Assembly: GCA_022340775.1 (NCBI GenBank)
Contig: JAJDNH010000004.1
Location: 1-42,702, forward strand
From: Acidobacteriota bacterium
GTDB lineage: Bacteria > Acidobacteriota > Thermoanaerobaculia > Thermoanaerobaculales > Sulfomarinibacteraceae
DNA length: 42,702 nucleotides
Direction of reading: 5' to 3'
A model generated the notes under the pieces. That model did no database searches. It saw only the letters and a list, made by a program, of their open reading frames with translations, and had not been told where the DNA came from. Position numbers and translations under genes: made by a program. This document shows, one piece after another, positions 40,626 through 42,702 of the stretch (position 1 is its first letter; the number at the start of each line of letters is the position of its first letter).

Positions 40626-41726
40626 TCAGCTCTCGGTCTCCCTGGTGTCCTCCTTGGCCACCGGGTTGCCGTCACCGTCCAGCACGGGCAGGTCGGGCGA
40701 GTTGCCCCAGCCGATCATCGACGAGTCGAAGATGTGCAGGTGCTCGAGCGGCCAGCCGTCCAGGTAGAGTGCGAACAGGGTCTGCGTGACCCGCACCCCG
40801 GACTGGCAGTAGAACACGTTGTGATCGGTCGGCTTGATGCCGATCCGAGCGATGTAGGCGTGCAGCTCGTCGGCTGTCACGAATGATCCATCCTCACCGT
40901 GAACGTCCTTCCACGAGTGCCACCCCTCCTTCTGCCACGGAATGTGGCCGGGACGGCGTACGCGCTTGCGCTTGCCGGTCCACTCGTCCTTGCTACGGAT
41001 GTCCCACAGTGCCCAGCGGGGGTCGTCCTTGCACCTCCACACCGCGTCTCGGCCGACCTTCAGGTAGGGATGCCCCCAGTCGGCGAGCGTGATCGTGCCG
41101 TTGCCGGGGCGATCCGTCGACCCCAGCCGGTCAATATCGTAGCCGGCCTTTTTCCACGCCTTGATGCCGCCGTCCAGGACCCGCGTCTCGAAGCCGTACA
41201 GTTTGCAGGCCCACCACAGTCGCGTCGCGTCATACTTGTGGTCGTACCACACCACCATGCTGTCGTTGTCGATGCCGAGGGTGCGCAGGAACGCCTCGAA
41301 GTCGGCGCGGTTCATCAGGTCCTCGCCCCGCGCCCCCCAGTGCTTCTCGGCCGACTCGTAGTCCGAGCGCCAGATGTTGACGGCGCCGGGGATGTGGCCG
41401 TCCACGCGGAACTGGGTCACCGGGTTGCCGACGTCGATGATGACCAGCTTGGGATCGCTCTTCGGCATCGTGCCGTCGTCGAGCGGGATCTTTGTCTGCC
41501 ACGCCTTCTGCAGGTCCATGGCGTGCTTGAGCTCCTGCGGGCTGATCAGGGCCCAACCGCGCGCGTAGCCCTTATACGGCTGGGCCGCGTTCTGCATCCA
41601 CGGCGGGAAGTTCCAGGCCGGCGCGCTGACCTCTCCTCCGACTCCCCACGCGGGAGCCGTCGTCAGGAGAAGAGCGAGCAACGCCACGCCCGCCGCACCT
41701 ACACCGATTCTTGCCAGGTTCCTCAT
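40626..41726 (-). CDS. Exported two-domain sulfurtransferase (rhodanese)
   Basis: This 366-aa protein has a signal peptide (ARIGVGAAGVALLALLLTTAPAWG) and two rhodanese domains. The first (about residues 90-190) shows VIIDVGNPVTQFRVDGHIPGAVNI and VVWYDHKYDATRLWWACKLYGF. Its active-site position is not Cys, as is normal for the inactive N-terminal half of thiosulfate/3-mercaptopyruvate sulfurtransferases. The second has ALWDIRSKDEWTG and the active loop VFYCQSGVRVTQ with Cys307. AAGGAGGT lies before the ATG, which overlaps the upstream gene's stop by 4 nt. It is likely periplasmic or lipid-side, transferring sulfane sulfur to an unknown acceptor. A selenium or cyanide role is possible. Confidence 0.9.
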   Translation of the reverse strand: MRNLARIGVGAAGVALLALLLTTAPAWGVGGEVSAPAWNFPPWMQNAAQPYKGYARGWALISPQELKHAMDLQKAWQTKIPLDDGTMPKSDPKLVIIDVGNPVTQFRVDGHIPGAVNIWRSDYESAEKHWGARGEDLMNRADFEAFLRTLGIDNDSMVVWYDHKYDATRLWWACKLYGFETRVLDGGIKAWKKAGYDIDRLGSTDRPGNGTITLADWGHPYLKVGRDAVWRCKDDPRWALWDIRSKDEWTGKRKRVRRPGHIPWQKEGWHSWKDVHGEDGSFVTADELHAYIARIGIKPTDHNVFYCQSGVRVTQTLFALYLDGWPLEHLHIFDSSMIGWGNSPDLPVLDGDGNPVAKEDTRETES

Positions 41727-42702
41727 CGTGCTACCTCCTTTTCGACCGAATCAGGGTTATCGAGCCGTGCGCACCACTGCTCCAGCCGGCTCAACAGCTT
41801 CTTGTCGCTTCCCCGAGAGCGAAGGTGGTCGGCGCTCCGCCGCAGCAGGAAGGCGAAGAAGTCGGGCGTCACGCTCCAGCGGGTCAGAAGCTCCAGGCTG
41901 CCACGCACGAACTCCAGCGAGCCCTGGTCGCGGTCGAGCCGCTGGAGAGCCAAGACGAGGCGATTACGATCGTCGGCTGGCGGAGCTCCCCGGTCCCACC
42001 AGGGCGGCGGCGCGACTGCCAGGTACCGGCTCATGGCCTGTGCCACCTGGTGGCACCGCATACCCTGGCTGACCAGCTCGCGGGTCCGCCTCACCTCCGG
42101 TTCGAGCAGTCTCACCGCCGAGCCGGGACCCACACGCTTCTCGAGGACACCGAGGAGCCTGTCCGCCATCACGAACCGTCCCTCATCCAGCTGTGCCCGC
42201 ACCTCCCGCAGCAGGCGGCCATGAACGTCGAGAGACCGCTCAGGGTGCCGCTCACCGATCAGGTTCAGCCTCGTTTCCAGATCGGCCCCGGCAACCTCGG
42301 CCATGTACAGCCGCCCCAGCAGGGCAACCTGCTGCTCGAGGGCCGGCGACTCCAGGCCCAGGGCCTCATCCAGGATGGCAAGAGCTTCCAGCGGCGAGGC
42401 CTCGAGGCGGAGGTGGGCCGAGCGCGCATAGGCCCAACCCCGGCGTGCTGCGGAGAGGTCATGCTGACGAGCCAACCGATCGTAGATCTGGCGCGCCTCG
42501 TCGGTCCTGCCACACCCTCTCAGGCCGCCCGCCAGCAGGTACTCCGCCCACCCCAGTAGCTCCGGTCCAATAGCCGACCGATGGCGACCCAGCAGATCGC
42601 GGATGGCCCCGACAGAATCCGCCGCCCGCCCTTCGTCTTGGTCGAGGATGGCCAGCTCGAGCCCGGCTTCGACCACTGTGGCCGGGTCGTCCGCGAACCA
42701 CT
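41723..42702 (-). CDS. Helical-repeat (TPR-like) protein, N-terminus outside window
   Basis: At least 326 residues are visible; the reading frame stays open to the right edge (WFADDPATVVEAGLELA), so the real start is outside the window and the ORF-track GTG is internal. Alpha-alpha repeats with small-residue spacing are evident (LGWAEYLLAGGLRGCGRTDEARQIYDRLARQ, WAYARSAHLRLEASPLEALAILDEAL), which fits tetratricopeptide-like scaffolds. The C-terminal 150 residues are charged helices without a recognised domain. The stop overlaps the sulfurtransferase start by 4 nt, so the two are in one operon, but a functional tie is not visible. The repeat class is inferred from pattern only. Confidence 0.7.
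   Translation of the reverse strand, partial: WFADDPATVVEAGLELAILDQDEGRAADSVGAIRDLLGRHRSAIGPELLGWAEYLLAGGLRGCGRTDEARQIYDRLARQHDLSAARRGWAYARSAHLRLEASPLEALAILDEALGLESPALEQQVALLGRLYMAEVAGADLETRLNLIGERHPERSLDVHGRLLREVRAQLDEGRFVMADRLLGVLEKRVGPGSAVRLLEPEVRRTRELVSQGMRCHQVAQAMSRYLAVAPPPWWDRGAPPADDRNRLVLALQRLDRDQGSLEFVRGSLELLTRWSVTPDFFAFLLRRSADHLRSRGSDKKLLSRLEQWCARLDNPDSVEKEVAR

Overview
The window is a GC-rich bacterial chromosome segment with tightly packed genes, many of them overlapping by 4 nt (ATGA or GTGA). No phage, plasmid, transposase, CRISPR, rRNA or tRNA gene was recognised. A lipid A-type acyltransferase (HX4E) implies a Gram-negative envelope. The mix of a two-subunit E1 pyruvate dehydrogenase, cysteine-bearing SLH repeats on a beta-propeller, DUF2339/DUF3999, a YXWGXW protein and repeat-rich intergenic DNA would fit Acidobacteriota (Thermoanaerobaculia/Holophagae-like). 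That placement is an inference from gene style, not a phylogenetic test.

Layout. 0-3.7 kb: a truncated degenerate receiver protein (-), secreted alkaline phosphatase, an inverted-repeat element, an LpxL-type acyltransferase, a CxxC carboxymuconolactone-decarboxylase-like protein, and a convergent Cdd1-like helix-hairpin-helix protein. 3.75-11.4 kb: the DUF2339-DUF3999 membrane pair, then a convergent secreted S9 peptidase. 11.5-13.3 kb: an apparently leaderless MarR-type regulator with two Cys-Cys pairs, translationally coupled to an arsenite methyltransferase (ArsM), plus a small membrane protein. 13.3-21.7 kb: pyruvate dehydrogenase functions on the minus strand (E3; then E1alpha, E1beta, E2) and a lipoate/octanoyl ligase, with an SLH propeller gene between E3 and E2. 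21.6-25.9 kb: three glycan genes (deacetylase-GT2 fusion, GT4, GT2) overlapping end to end and running into the lipoyl ligase. 26.2-31.3 kb: APS kinase, zinc alcohol dehydrogenase, a 41-aa accessory protein coupled to a Na+/solute symporter, and a PLP aminotransferase. 31.4-36.1 kb: a TetR regulator with a FadR-like operator, coupled to a long-chain acyl-CoA synthetase, then a GT39-like membrane protein. 36.2-42.7 kb: Hsp20, a divergent YXWGXW protein, a GAF/HD-GYP protein, a radical SAM/SPASM protein, a two-domain sulfurtransferase and a truncated helical-repeat protein.

The least explained material is intergenic. (1) A modular repeat family at 11.5, 26.9 and 37.3 kb has the core GGGTGG-n3-GGGGAACC-n2-ATCACYT; a related locus lies at 20.5 kb. 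Tandem 7-nt arrays sit beside GGGTGG blocks: GCGTCTW, ACCTCTA and ACTCYTY, all fitting RCNYCTH. The 11.5-kb copy looks like the same element without an array. (2) The 475-bp gap between the lipoyl ligase and pdhA holds two long hairpins whose loops share 9 nt of perfect complementarity, a possible kissing pair. (3) A 270-bp inverted repeat before the lpxL-like gene carries three 9-nt units per arm. These, with the cysteine-pair MarR/ArsM unit, are the best places to look for undescribed biology. All calls come from reading the sequence; no search or folding program was run.
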